Of a stretch of 64,000 nt of DNA, positions 25,740 through 34,366 are shown piece by piece. The DNA lies in the NCBI RefSeq assembly GCF_000373905.1, contig NZ_KB892705.1, positions 3,205,184 through 3,269,183 on the forward strand, written 5' to 3'. The notes beneath the pieces are model-generated. The model saw only the letters and a list, made by a program, of their open reading frames with translations. It was not told the origin of the DNA and searched no databases. The stretch is from Mycobacterium sp. 155. GTDB taxonomy: Bacteria > Actinomycetota > Actinomycetes > Mycobacteriales > Mycobacteriaceae. Position 1 is the stretch's first letter; each line of letters starts with the position of its first letter. The position numbers and the translations under genes were made by a program.

Positions 25740-26750
25740 TCAGCCGAGCTTGCGCAGGCGCGGCTCCAGGTCGGTCTTGAACAGCTCGAGGAAGCGCCGC
25801 TGGTCATGCCCGGGGGCGTGGAACACCAGGTGATTGAGGCCGTAGCCCACATACTCAGCGACCTTGGCCACGGCCTCGTCAGGATCGGACGCCACGATCC
25901 AGCGCTTGGCGACCTGTTCGATGGGCAGCGCGTCGGCGGCCTTCTCCATCTCGATCGGATCGCCGATGGAATGCTTCTGCTCGGCCGTCAGCGACAGCGG
26001 GGCCCAGAACCGGGTGTTCTCCAACGCCAGCTTCGGGTCCGGATCGTAGGAGATCTTGATCTCGATCATCCGATCGATCGCCGCGACATCGCGGCCCGCG
26101 GCCGCTGCACCTTCTGCGACAGCGGGGATGAGCTTGTCCTTGTACAGCTCCTCCCCCTTGCCCGAAGTGCAGATGAAGCCGTCGCCCGCACGTCCGGCGT
26201 ACTTGGCGACCACGGGACCACCGGCCGCGATGTACACCGGGACACCACCCTCTGGCACGTCGTAGATCGAGGCGCCTTTGAGCCGGTAGTACTCGCCGTC
26301 GAAATCGACGCGGTCGCCCTGCCACAACTTACGCATCAGCTTGACCGCCTCGCGCAGCCGCGCGAAACGTTCCTTGAACTCCGGCCATTCGCCGGCGTAG
26401 CCGGTCGCGATCTCGTTGAGCGCCTCACCCGTACCCACGCCGAGGAAGATCCGCTCCGGGTACAGACACGCCATCGTCGCGAAAGCCTGCGCGATCACCG
26501 CGGGGTTGTAGCGGAAGGTCGGGGTCAGCACCGACGTGCCCAGCACCAAACGCTGGGTACGTTCGCCCACGGCCGTCATCCAGGCCAGCGAGAACGGCGC
26601 ATGCCCGCCCTCATGGCGCCACGGCTGAAAATGATCGCTAACCGTCGCGCTGTCCATCCCCGACGCTTCCGCGAGCACCCCCAGCTCGACCAGTTCCCGG
26701 GGCGCGAATTGCTCTGCAGAAGCCTTATAACCAAGTTTGAGTTCAGCCAC
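25740..26750 (-). CDS. fgd1: F420-dependent glucose-6-phosphate dehydrogenase
   Basis: 336 aa, identical in length to M. tuberculosis Fgd1, starting at GTG 26750. It is a luciferase-like monooxygenase-fold protein with the diagnostic N-terminus ([12 protein letters not shown]), [17 protein letters not shown], and the F420-contact stretch [17 protein letters not shown]. It oxidises glucose 6-phosphate and reduces cofactor F420, the electron source for F420-dependent reductases, including those that activate nitroimidazole prodrugs. It is divergent from a metallo-hydrolase gene, with only 34 bp between. Confidence 0.97.
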   Translation of the reverse strand: MAELKLGYKASAEQFAPRELVELGVLAEASGMDSATVSDHFQPWRHEGGHAPFSLAWMTAVGERTQRLVLGTSVLTPTFRYNPAVIAQAFATMACLYPERIFLGVGTGEALNEIATGYAGEWPEFKERFARLREAVKLMRKLWQGDRVDFDGEYYRLKGASIYDVPEGGVPVYIAAGGPVVAKYAGRAGDGFICTSGKGEELYKDKLIPAVAEGAAAAGRDVAAIDRMIEIKISYDPDPKLALENTRFWAPLSLTAEQKHSIGDPIEMEKAADALPIEQVAKRWIVASDPDEAVAKVAEYVGYGLNHLVFHAPGHDQRRFLELFKTDLEPRLRKLG

Positions 26751-26784
26751 GATTTGTTTCTACTCCAGTCCATAGACTCGCGGC

Positions 26785-27525
26785 ATGGCAGCAGCTCTGA
26801 GCGCGATCACCGAGCATGTGCACGTCGCACAAACCGACCTGGTCAACTGGACTTTGGTGACCGACGGTGACGGTGTGCTGCTGATCGACGCCGGCTATCC
26901 GGGCCAGCGCGACGACGTGCTGGACTCGGTGCGGCAGCTCGGCTTCGGCACCGACGACATCACCGCGATCGTGCTGACCCACGCCCACATCGACCATTTC
27001 GGGTCGGCCATCTGGTTCGCGAAAACCCTTGGCACACCGGTGTTCTGCCACGCCGAAGAGGTAGGCCACACCAAACGTGACTATCTTGAGCAGGCCTCGC
27101 CGACCGACGTCGCCAAGCACATCTGGCAGCCGCGTTGGCTCAAATGGACGGCGGCACTGATCGCCAACGGCGGGTTGGATCATTCGGGCATACCCACCGC
27201 AGCGGCCCTCACGCCGGAGGTGGCATCCGGACTGCCCGGCACGCCGGTGGCCGTCCCGACGCCGGGACACACCGGTGGACACTGCTCGTTCATCGTCGAC
27301 GGCGTCCTGGTCGGCGGGGACGCTCTGGTTACCGGGCACCCGCTGATAACGCGGCCCGGTCCGCAGCTGCTGCCCGCGCTGTTCAATCACGACGAGGCGG
27401 CCTGCCTGCGCAGCCTGAAGGTATTGGGCCGGCTCGACACCGACGTGCTGGTGCCGGGACACGGCCCGGTGTGGCGCGGACCGATCGCCGAGGCGGTGCG
27501 GGAAGCCATCACCCGACATGGTTGA
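26785..27525 (+). CDS. Metallo-beta-lactamase-fold hydrolase (Rv0406c-like)
   Basis: 246 aa. The zinc site is complete: THAHIDH (HxHxDH), a His in PTPGHTGGH, the Asp in VGGDALV and a C-terminal His in VPGHGPV. The size and lack of extra domains suggest a glyoxalase-II-like or lactonase-like thioester or ester hydrolase. A TAGACT -10 at 26773-26778 places transcription start at the ATG itself, so the mRNA is probably leaderless. It shares the short divergent promoter region with fgd1. Confidence 0.88.
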   Translation: MAAALSAITEHVHVAQTDLVNWTLVTDGDGVLLIDAGYPGQRDDVLDSVRQLGFGTDDITAIVLTHAHIDHFGSAIWFAKTLGTPVFCHAEEVGHTKRDYLEQASPTDVAKHIWQPRWLKWTAALIANGGLDHSGIPTAAALTPEVASGLPGTPVAVPTPGHTGGHCSFIVDGVLVGGDALVTGHPLITRPGPQLLPALFNHDEAACLRSLKVLGRLDTDVLVPGHGPVWRGPIAEAVREAITRHG

Positions 27526-27585
27526 TCAGTGGATCACGGGCGTCGACATCGGCCGCCGAGGACAACCGCCGGCCCTTCCACTCAA

Positions 27586-27605
27586 AACTTGACACATGTA
27601 AAGTT
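27586..27605. promoter_or_regulatory. Operator-like palindrome before the SDR gene
   Basis: The sequence reads AACTTGACA-CA-TGTAAAGTT, a 20-bp inverted repeat with one mismatch, ending 7 bp before the ATG at 27613. It contains a TTGACA hexamer. Position and form fit a TetR-type repressor site, but no regulator gene is adjacent. Confidence 0.5.
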
Positions 27606-27612
27606 CGCCGCC

Positions 27613-28464
27613 ATGGACAACATCAGGGGCAAGACCATCGCGATCACAGGCGCTGCCCGCGGTATCGGTTATGCCACCGCCGCGGCACTGCTGGCCCGCG
27701 GTGCTCGCGTCGTGATCGGTGATCGGGACGTGGCGCTGCAGGAGTCGGCGGTCGTCGAGTTGACCAAGCTCGGCGAGGTCTCGGGCTATCCGCTCGACGT
27801 CACCGACCGGGAGTCCTTCGCCGCCTTCCTCGACAAGGCTCGCACCGACGGCGGCGGCCACATCGACGTCCTGATCAACAACGCCGGCGTCATGCCGATC
27901 GGCCCGTTCCTCGACCAGAGCGAGCAGTCGATCCGGTCGTCCATCGAGGTCAACGTGTACGGCGTGCTCACCGGATGCCGCCTCGCACTGCCGGACATGG
28001 TGAAGCGTCGCAGCGGCCACGTCATCAACATCGCCTCGCTGTCGGGCCTCATCCCGCTGCCGGGCCAGGTGGTCTACGTCGGCGCCAAATACGCGGTCGT
28101 CGGCCTGTCCACCGCGCTCGCCGACGAGATGGCCCCACACGGGGTCAACGTGTCGGTGGTCATGCCGCCGTTCACCAACACCGACCTGATCACCGGCACC
28201 AAATCCAGCGGGCCCATCAAGCCGGTCGAGCCCGAGGACATCGCCGCGGCGATCATCAAGACGCTCAACAAACCCAAAACCCACGTGTCTGTGCCGCCGC
28301 CGCTGCGTTTCATCGCCCAGGCCGCCCAGCTGCTGCCTCCCCGCGGGCGCCGCCGGCTCAACAAGGCGCTGGGCCTCGACACGGTGTTCCTGGATTACGA
28401 CGCCGCCAAACGCAAGAGCTATGAGGACCGGGCCCAGGCCGCCCGGGGCATCATCGAGGGCTAA
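27613..28464 (+). CDS. Short-chain dehydrogenase/reductase
   Basis: 283 aa from ATG 27613. Classical SDR features are the cofactor motif TGAARGIGYA (about residues 13-22), NNAG, the active-site Ser in IASLSG and the YxxxK dyad (YVGAKYA). An Asp after strand 2 (GDRD) favours NAD(H). The C-terminal 60 residues (SVPPPLRFIAQAAQLLPP) resemble the membrane-associated tail of mycobacterial SDRs that work on steroids or lipids. It is monocistronic, with a palindromic operator upstream and a strong hairpin downstream. The substrate is unknown. Confidence 0.9.
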   Translation: MDNIRGKTIAITGAARGIGYATAAALLARGARVVIGDRDVALQESAVVELTKLGEVSGYPLDVTDRESFAAFLDKARTDGGGHIDVLINNAGVMPIGPFLDQSEQSIRSSIEVNVYGVLTGCRLALPDMVKRRSGHVINIASLSGLIPLPGQVVYVGAKYAVVGLSTALADEMAPHGVNVSVVMPPFTNTDLITGTKSSGPIKPVEPEDIAAAIIKTLNKPKTHVSVPPPLRFIAQAAQLLPPRGRRRLNKALGLDTVFLDYDAAKRKSYEDRAQAARGIIEG

Positions 28465-28485
28465 GTTCACTGGCGAGGTTCACTG

Positions 28486-28544
28486 GCGAGCAGGCACTGA
28501 GGTCCCCGAAACGCGGCGTGTCGGGGACCGCCGCGTCTGCTCGC
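28486..28544. terminator. Nested hairpin between convergent genes (bidirectional terminator)
   Basis: An inner perfect stem GGTCCCCGA/TCGGGGACC (28501-28509 with 28521-28529) sits inside an outer stem GCGAGCAG/CTGCTCGC (28486-28493 with 28537-28544). It fills the gap between the convergent SDR and small-protein genes. A tandem duplication of the 13-mer GTTCACTGGCGAG (28465-28490) leads into the outer stem. There is no U tract, as usual for mycobacteria. Confidence 0.75.
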
Positions 28545-28545
28545 G

Positions 28546-28971
28546 CTAGAAGGTGAACTCCGGGACCAGGTCACCGGCGCGATAGGTCTCGATGGCGTCG
28601 AGGTGCTCGACGAACTCGTCGTGACCGAACTCGTAGCTGTCGGTGCGGCCAACGAACACCACCCTGACGATCGCGCCGTCCTCGGCCGCGTCGAGCCACA
28701 ACGACGTGACGGGCAGGCCGTCGTCCACCTCGGCACCGGACGGTTCGTAGAACCACGCCGCTACGTCGTCGTTGGAGGTTTCCTCGTCAAAAACCCAGCC
28801 GCGCTCAGTGATTCGCTCATCGAACTCGACCAGGTCCGCCACGATGGCTTCTTGGCCGACTTCCTGGATCGCCGACAACTGCTCGACGACCTCGTGCGGG
28901 ACCCAGCGCGACTCCTGGGTGGTCTGCCGCTTCTTGCGGCGGGCCTTCTTGGCGTCGGATGCGCGGGACAC
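28546..28971 (-). CDS. Conserved hypothetical acidic protein
   Basis: 141 aa with a very basic first 17 residues (KKARRKKRQ) followed by an acidic body, and no signal or membrane segment. I do not recognise a domain. It starts 2 bp after the metZ stop and so ends the purT-like/membrane/rhodanese/metZ operon. The composition (WVFDEETSNDDVAAWFYEPSG, then VTSLWLDAAEDGAIVRVVFVGRTDSYEF) suggests a small single-domain alpha/beta protein. Codon use is normal, so it is very likely a real gene. Confidence 0.8.
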   Translation of the reverse strand: MSRASDAKKARRKKRQTTQESRWVPHEVVEQLSAIQEVGQEAIVADLVEFDERITERGWVFDEETSNDDVAAWFYEPSGAEVDDGLPVTSLWLDAAEDGAIVRVVFVGRTDSYEFGHDEFVEHLDAIETYRAGDLVPEFTF

Positions 28972-28973
28972 GC

Positions 28974-30188
28974 TCAGCTCAGGGCCTGGTCGAGGTCGGC
29001 GATCAGATCTTCGGTGCCTTCCAGGCCGACAGAGATGCGCACCACGCCGTCGCCCAGGCCGATCGCCGCGCGTCCCTCGGGCCCCATGGCGCGGTGGGTC
29101 GTGGTGGCGGGGTGCGTGACGAGCGTCTTCGCGTCGCCCAGGTTGTTGGAGATGTCGATGATGCGCAGCTTGTCGAGCATCTCGAAGGCCCGTTCCTTGC
29201 CGCCCTCAAGCTCGAAAGTCAGAACGGTGCCACCGCCCCGCATCTGCCGCTTGGCCAGATCGTATTGCGGATGTGATTGCAGGAACGGGTATTTCACCCA
29301 GTTCACCCCGGCTTTGCCTTCCAGGAACTCTGCGACTGTCTGCGCCGAACGGTTGGAATAATCCACCCGGACCGCAAGAGTCTCAAGGCCTTTGAGCAGT
29401 ATCCAGGCGTTGAACGCGCTGATCGCCGGGCCGGTGTGGCGCATCAGCTTCTGCACCGGGCCGTCGATGTAGTCCTTGTCGCCGAGGATCGCACCGCCCA
29501 GCACCCGGCCCTGACCGTCAATGTGCTTGGTGCCCGAATACACCACGACGTCGGCGCCCAACGGCATGCCCTGCTGCAGCAGAGGGGTGGCAAAAACGTT
29601 GTCCAGCACTACTTTTGCCCCGGCAGCGTGCGCGAGTTCACACACCGCGGCGATGTCGACCAGGGATTGCATCGGGTTGGACGGCGTCTCGAAGAACACC
29701 GCCTGGGTCGGCACCGAGAGCGCTTCCTCCCACTGGGAGAGGTCTTCGCCGTCGACGAACACTGTCTCCACACCCCACCGGGGCAGGATCTCGTTACAGA
29801 CCACGAAGCAGGAACCGAACAGGCTGCGGGCCGCAACCAGGCGGTCACCTGCACCCAATAGCGCACCGAGCGAGGTGAACACCGCGGCCATGCCGGTGGC
29901 GGTGGCGAAGCACGCCGGAGCATCCTCGATGAGTCGCAACCGCTCCTCGAACATCGCGATGGTCGGGTTGCCGTACCGCGAGTAGACGAACCGGTCGATC
30001 TCGCCGGTGAACGCCTTCTCGGCTGCCTCCGCGCTCTCGTAGACGTATCCCGACGTGAGGAACAGCCCCTCCGCGGTCTCCTCGAACTCCGACCGCAGCA
30101 CGCCGCCGCGCACGCCGATGGTGGCCTGACTCAGGCCATCCGGCAACTGTGCGGGAATCCGCACGGAATGCACCTCCGGTGAGCTCAC
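28974..30188 (-). CDS. metZ: O-succinylhomoserine sulfhydrylase MetZ
   Basis: 404 aa from GTG 30188, which overlaps the rhodanese stop (GTGA); the length fits the M. tuberculosis protein. It is a Cys/Met-metabolism PLP enzyme with FVYSRYGNPT, the cofactor Asp in KVVLDNVFATP, and the Schiff-base Lys in SGTKHIDGQGR. It makes homocysteine from O-succinylhomoserine and sulfide. Close coupling to a rhodanese suggests local handling of reduced sulfur in methionine synthesis. The longer frame upstream is the rhodanese gene in another phase. Confidence 0.95.
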   Translation of the reverse strand: MSSPEVHSVRIPAQLPDGLSQATIGVRGGVLRSEFEETAEGLFLTSGYVYESAEAAEKAFTGEIDRFVYSRYGNPTIAMFEERLRLIEDAPACFATATGMAAVFTSLGALLGAGDRLVAARSLFGSCFVVCNEILPRWGVETVFVDGEDLSQWEEALSVPTQAVFFETPSNPMQSLVDIAAVCELAHAAGAKVVLDNVFATPLLQQGMPLGADVVVYSGTKHIDGQGRVLGGAILGDKDYIDGPVQKLMRHTGPAISAFNAWILLKGLETLAVRVDYSNRSAQTVAEFLEGKAGVNWVKYPFLQSHPQYDLAKRQMRGGGTVLTFELEGGKERAFEMLDKLRIIDISNNLGDAKTLVTHPATTTHRAMGPEGRAAIGLGDGVVRISVGLEGTEDLIADLDQALS

Positions 30189-30601
30189 GATTGCCTCCAT
30201 GGCAGGCCGACGGCCTTCCAACCGGTGCCGCCACGGTGGCGGTTCTCGTCGAGGTTGCCCTCGAAGCCGTCGAGCATGTTGTAGGACGGGGCATAGCCCG
30301 CGGCGGTCGCAGCTTCGGCGGCACCGATCGAGCGATTGCCGGAGCGACACAGGAAAACCACAGGGCGCGCACCGGATTCGGCGCCGATTTTCTCCTGGAG
30401 ATCCGCCATGAACGCATCGTTGTGGCTGCCGTCGGTCCGGTTCCACTCGATGTAGACCACATCACGGCCCAGCTGGGTCAGATCCGCCACGCCGACGAAC
30501 CGCCACTCGGCGTCGGTGCGGCAGTCCACCAGCACGGCGCGGGGGTCCTCGCTCAGCAGTTTCCAAGCCTGCTGCGGCGTGATATCTCCGGCATAACTCA
30601 C
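30185..30601 (-). CDS. Rhodanese-like domain protein
   Basis: 138 aa from GTG 30601, itself overlapping the previous stop by 4 bp. One rhodanese domain with AVLVDCRTDAEW and the active-site loop FLCRSGNRS (catalytic Cys, six-residue loop) near residue 90, and the C-terminal GFEGNLDENRHR. It should carry a persulfide and pass sulfane sulfur to a partner, for which the coupled metZ product is the obvious candidate. It is the positional match of Rv0390. Confidence 0.9.
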   Translation of the reverse strand: MSYAGDITPQQAWKLLSEDPRAVLVDCRTDAEWRFVGVADLTQLGRDVVYIEWNRTDGSHNDAFMADLQEKIGAESGARPVVFLCRSGNRSIGAAEAATAAGYAPSYNMLDGFEGNLDENRHRGGTGWKAVGLPWRQS

Positions 30602-31050
30602 GGCCGTGAGTCTTTCACACCCGAGCAGACGCGCCATGCGCCGTCCTCGCGCACGAACGTGGTCTCGGCATCAACCTTCGTATCAGGCGCCTTGTCGAAG
30701 TGGTAGACGACGGTGCCCGTGGCCCGGTCACCGTCGATCCGCACGCCTTTCACGTCGTCGACAAACCGGGCGCCGTGCTTGGCCACCGAATCACGTTGCC
30801 GGGCAAGAAAATCAGCCTCGTTACCCCGCTGATCGCGACAGGTGTAGTCGGTGAACGAGCCCCAGTTCTCGCGTTGCATGGCATCGTTCTGCCCCACCGC
30901 GGCCCGGCCCACCCGCTGTTCCTCGGACAGTCCGTCACCACCGCCGGGCAGGTTGGCCACCACAATGCCAATCACGACGAGTGCAAAGATCGCCAACGCC
31001 CCCAGAAACGGCGCCATGGTCGGCCGGTCGACCGGCTCGTCGGCCGTCAC
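30598..31050 (-). CDS. Membrane-anchored NTF2-like/DUF4878-type protein
   Basis: 150 aa from GTG 31050. One N-terminal helix (about residues 14-33) anchors an extracytoplasmic domain that looks like a small cone-shaped NTF2/lumazine-binding fold seen in many mycobacterial exported proteins (VGQNDAMQRENWGSFTDYTC, ending WRVCSGVK). Two cysteines could form a disulfide. It overlaps both neighbours by 4 bp, so it is made with the purT-like and rhodanese proteins. Function is unknown. Confidence 0.8.
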   Translation of the reverse strand: MTADEPVDRPTMAPFLGALAIFALVVIGIVVANLPGGGDGLSEEQRVGRAAVGQNDAMQRENWGSFTDYTCRDQRGNEADFLARQRDSVAKHGARFVDDVKGVRIDGDRATGTVVYHFDKAPDTKVDAETTFVREDGAWRVCSGVKDSRP

Positions 31051-32345
31051 GAGAAAAGCTTGCGCAGGGCAGTGCCCACCCGACGGGCCCGGTCGCGAGC
31101 AACGATCGCATCCGGCGCGGTGGCCAGGGCCACCCCGAGCCGATGCCGGCCGTCGGATTCGTCACCGGGGCCGAACAGCCGCACGTCGCTTTCCGAGGTC
31201 GCCAACGCGTCGGCGAGCACCGCGGTGACATTGTCCGCCGCGGCGTCGGAATCACCGACGCCATAGCTGACCTCGGCGGCTGCGGGCGAAATCATGATGG
31301 TGTCGACGGACAGGCCGAGGATCGCCCTGGCGTGCAGCTCGAACTGCGAGAGCCGCTGCGAACGCACGGTGACCAGCCCGCTGTCCTCGAGCCGGACCTG
31401 GACATCGGCGAAGTACACGTCGTCACCCTGCACCAGCAGCTCGACCGCGAACACGCCGCGCCCGCCCAGGGAGTTGACGATGCGCGCGGCGATGGACTTC
31501 GCGCCGTCCATGGCTGCCGGTGTGAGTCGCTGCGGCTGCCACGCTTCCAACACGTCATCGTCGCCCTCGCGATGACCGATCGGCTCACAGAAGTGCATGC
31601 CTGGGCCTGCGGGCCCGGTAGTGCGGATAACCAGCAGGGTGATCTGGTGCTCCACCTCGACCACAGACTCGGCCAGCACCCGTTGAACGCCGCCCGAGGA
31701 GGTAGCGCGCTCCCAGGCCGGCTCGATATCGTCGGGGCGCAGGAGCACCGATTGTCCGGTACGACACGGTCCTGCCACCGGCTTGACCAGCAACGGGTAA
31801 CCGGCGTGCTCGGCGACGGCCTCGAGCTCATCGACCGACCCGGCGAACCAGAACGGCACCGTCGGCAAACCCAGTTCTTCGGAAGCCAGGCGCCGCAGGC
31901 CTTCCCGGTCCTGGCTGAGTCGGATACCGCGCGGCGTCGGCAGCACCTCGCTGTCACCCGTCTCGGCGACCGCGATCAACGCGTCCGCGGCGACTGCCCC
32001 CGATTCGGTCACCACATAGTGCGGACGTTCCCGCTTGATCAGCGCGGTGAGTTCTTCGGTGTCGTCCCCCCGGTCCACGGCAACGACGGCCACGCCCAGC
32101 CGCTCGAACGCAAGCGCGAGCTCGCGGCCGGACTCACCTGCGCCCAGCATGAGCACCGTAGGCCGACGCGCCACGGGTGGCGCGGGCTCTTGGGGCTCGG
32201 GCTCGGCTTCTGCCGTCGTCTCTGCCGCCGGCGGGGTGTCGGGATCCACCACCTCCGGCTCCGGCTGCTCTACCGCCTCCCGAACAGCGGAGGTTTCCTG
32301 CTCCGATTCGGCTTCTTCCAGGGCTGCGTCAATCGAGTCACTCAT
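31047..32345 (-). CDS. purT: PurT-like ATP-grasp protein (formyltransferase 2 homologue) with altered active-site motifs
   Basis: 432 aa. Residues 1-58 are an acidic, Pro/Glu-rich tail not found in E. coli PurT. The ATP-grasp body follows: VLMLGAGESGRELALAFERLG, REGLRRLASEELGLPT and HFCEPIGHREGD, with an ending close to family (DGRHRLGVALATA). Several hallmark PurT motifs differ. The segment after the first Rossmann strand (around residue 92) is about 20 residues short; the Ser/Gly-rich ATP loop after Lys188 reads VAGPCRTGQ; and the PRPHD segment reads VRLED (316-320). It may be non-formyltransferase or weakly active. It is the first gene of a five-gene operon. Confidence 0.8.
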   Translation of the reverse strand: MSDSIDAALEEAESEQETSAVREAVEQPEPEVVDPDTPPAAETTAEAEPEPQEPAPPVARRPTVLMLGAGESGRELALAFERLGVAVVAVDRGDDTEELTALIKRERPHYVVTESGAVAADALIAVAETGDSEVLPTPRGIRLSQDREGLRRLASEELGLPTVPFWFAGSVDELEAVAEHAGYPLLVKPVAGPCRTGQSVLLRPDDIEPAWERATSSGGVQRVLAESVVEVEHQITLLVIRTTGPAGPGMHFCEPIGHREGDDDVLEAWQPQRLTPAAMDGAKSIAARIVNSLGGRGVFAVELLVQGDDVYFADVQVRLEDSGLVTVRSQRLSQFELHARAILGLSVDTIMISPAAAEVSYGVGDSDAAADNVTAVLADALATSESDVRLFGPGDESDGRHRLGVALATAPDAIVARDRARRVGTALRKLFS

Positions 32346-32369
32346 CGCGTCCCCCAGCCTGCCAGATCG

Positions 32370-32672
32370 TCATCCGACACGATGGTCGATATAGCACCAA
32401 CGCCAGCTCTCGCCGGGTTCGGCCGAGCGCATGACGGCGTGACCGCTCTGCTTGAAGTGCGCGGTGGCGTGTTGGTGCGGGCTGGAATCGCAGCAGCCGA
32501 CGTGCCCGCACGTGATGCACATCCGCAGGTGAGCCCAGTTGTTCTCACCGTCCTCCGCGCATTCCTGACACCGCCCAGGAGTTGTCGGTTCGGGTTCGTC
32601 CACGGCAGCGGCAAGGTGCTCACACGTCTCGGGCACCGCGTTCGGCTCCTGCCGGCGTGATCTCCTCAACAT
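32370..32672 (-). CDS. UBP-type zinc finger protein
   Basis: 100 aa from ATG 32672. The whole protein is one zf-UBP domain: CEHL, RCQEC, MCITCGHVGCCDSSPHQHATAHFKQSGHAV and WRWCYIDHRV provide the Cys/His ligands. In eukaryotes this fold reads the ubiquitin C-terminus. Bacterial stand-alone copies are common in actinobacteria, have no known partner and are probably general zinc or peptide binders. It is divergent from the antiporter gene and lies 24 bp upstream of the purT-like operon. Confidence 0.88.
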   Translation of the reverse strand: MLRRSRRQEPNAVPETCEHLAAAVDEPEPTTPGRCQECAEDGENNWAHLRMCITCGHVGCCDSSPHQHATAHFKQSGHAVMRSAEPGESWRWCYIDHRVG

Positions 32673-32715
32673 GTTGATCAAGGATAGGAGCCGGACGCGA
32701 AGGAGGATCGACGAC

Positions 32716-34320
32716 GTGGGTGTCTCACTCTTGGCAGCCTTGGTGGTCTCTGTGCTGCTGGCCGCCCTGGCTCGCCGCTGCGACATTTCGGCGCCGCTGG
32801 CACTGGTGGTGGCAGGGCTGGCCGCGAGCGCGATCCCGGTTCTCCACGACGTCCACCTCGATCCCCAGCTGGTGCTGTACGTCATCCTGCCCCCGCTGCT
32901 GTGGTCGGCCGGGCTGGAGAGCAGCTACCTGGCAATGCGCAAGAACATCAGAACCATCGGCCTGCTGGCGATCGGACTGCCGCTGGCCACCACGCTGGTC
33001 GTCGGGGTCGTGGCGTTCCACACCGTGCCCGAGCTCACCATCCCCGCAGCACTCACGCTCGGTGCGATCGTGGCCCCTCCCGACGCCGTGTCGGCGACGG
33101 CGATCGGCCGCCGCCTGGGCCTGCCGCGCCGCATCATGACGCTGCTCGGCGGGGAGAGCCTGCTCAACGACGCCACCGCGCTGACCGCCTACAAGGTGGC
33201 GCTCGCCGTTGCGGTGGGCGGCGAGATCGGGTCGTCCTCGGTTTGGCAGCGCGGCCTGAGCACCTTCGCCCTGGCCGCGGTCGGCGGCATCGTGACCGGC
33301 ATCACGCTGGGCATGGTCGTGCACTACATCCGTACCCGGCTCGACGATCCGCTCGCGGAAAGCGCCATCGGCCTGGTGGCACCGTTCACGATCTACCTCG
33401 TGGCCGAGGAAGTGCACGGCTCCGGGGTGATCGCGGTGGTCGTGGCGGCCCTGCTGCTCGGGCAGCGCGAGACCGAGGCCGGCTACGCGACCCGGCTGCA
33501 GGACAACGCGGTGTGGAAAGCGTTGCAGCTGGTGCTCGAGTCATTCGCGTTCTTCCTGATCGGGCTGCAGCTGCCCAAAGTGATCGGCGAACTCACCGGA
33601 ATCTCGGCGGCCACGCTGGCGATCTCGTCGGCGGCGGTGCTCTTGGCGGTGATCATGGTGCGGATCGTCTGGGTGTACTGCTTCGCGTACCTTCCGCGGC
33701 TGCTGTCCGAGAAACTGCGGGCCCGCGAGCCCGCGCCTACTCCCGGCCAGGTGTTCATCCTCGCCTGGGCCGGCATGCGCGGCGTGGTGTCACTGGCCGC
33801 GGCGTTCGCGGTCCCGGCCACGACGCTGTCCGGCGCCCCGTTCCCCGGCCGCCCGCAGCTGGTGTTCCTCACCTTCGTCGTGGTGGTCGGAACCCTGCTC
33901 CTGCACGGCCTGACCCTGCCGTGGTTCATCAAAGTGCTCGGGGTGCAAGGCAATGAGGCCCACGCCGATGCGATCGCCACCGCGGCCGCCCAGGACCGGG
34001 CGGCCAGAGCCGCCGCCGACCGGCTCGACGAGCTGTTGGCCGAAACGCCTCCCGGCGCCGACGTGCCGGAACGGGCCGGTGAGATCCTGCGAGCCTGGAA
34101 CACCAGGCGCCGCAACGCCGCCTGGGAACAACTGGGCCGCGACGACGCCGATATCGGAGAGAGCCCCACCTCGGCGTTCCGCCGGTTACGGTTGGAAATG
34201 CTTGCCGCCGAACGAAAGACATTCGTCGCCGAGCGCGACGCCGGTCACATCGACGACGAGGTGCTCCGCACCGTGCTGCGCGGGCTCGACCTGGAAGAGG
34301 CGACGCTGAACCGGGATTGA
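32716..34320 (+). CDS. Na+/H+ antiporter, CPA1 family (NhaP-like)
   Basis: 534 aa from GTG 32716, preceded by a perfect AGGAGG (32701-32706) at 9-nt spacing; this decides the start over the upstream ATG at 32671. About 12 hydrophobic helices, with the CPA1 hallmarks APPDAVSATAI (ion-binding Asp region) and GGESLLNDATAL, and a late GMRGVVSLAAAF. A hydrophilic C-terminal tail of about 130 residues follows, as in regulatory domains of this family. It should exchange Na+ (or K+) for protons to hold cytoplasmic pH. Confidence 0.93.
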   Translation: MGVSLLAALVVSVLLAALARRCDISAPLALVVAGLAASAIPVLHDVHLDPQLVLYVILPPLLWSAGLESSYLAMRKNIRTIGLLAIGLPLATTLVVGVVAFHTVPELTIPAALTLGAIVAPPDAVSATAIGRRLGLPRRIMTLLGGESLLNDATALTAYKVALAVAVGGEIGSSSVWQRGLSTFALAAVGGIVTGITLGMVVHYIRTRLDDPLAESAIGLVAPFTIYLVAEEVHGSGVIAVVVAALLLGQRETEAGYATRLQDNAVWKALQLVLESFAFFLIGLQLPKVIGELTGISAATLAISSAAVLLAVIMVRIVWVYCFAYLPRLLSEKLRAREPAPTPGQVFILAWAGMRGVVSLAAAFAVPATTLSGAPFPGRPQLVFLTFVVVVGTLLLHGLTLPWFIKVLGVQGNEAHADAIATAAAQDRAARAAADRLDELLAETPPGADVPERAGEILRAWNTRRRNAAWEQLGRDDADIGESPTSAFRRLRLEMLAAERKTFVAERDAGHIDDEVLRTVLRGLDLEEATLNRD

Positions 34321-34366
34321 GGAGACTGTCCTGGTTCGCGGTGCTGAGCCGGCAGCAGCCATCGCG

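Noticed and set aside
32370..32672. UBP zinc finger as a sign of a ubiquitin-like system
   Set aside because: Stand-alone zf-UBP proteins are common in actinobacteria, and no E1, E2, protease or ubiquitin-like gene lies near it.
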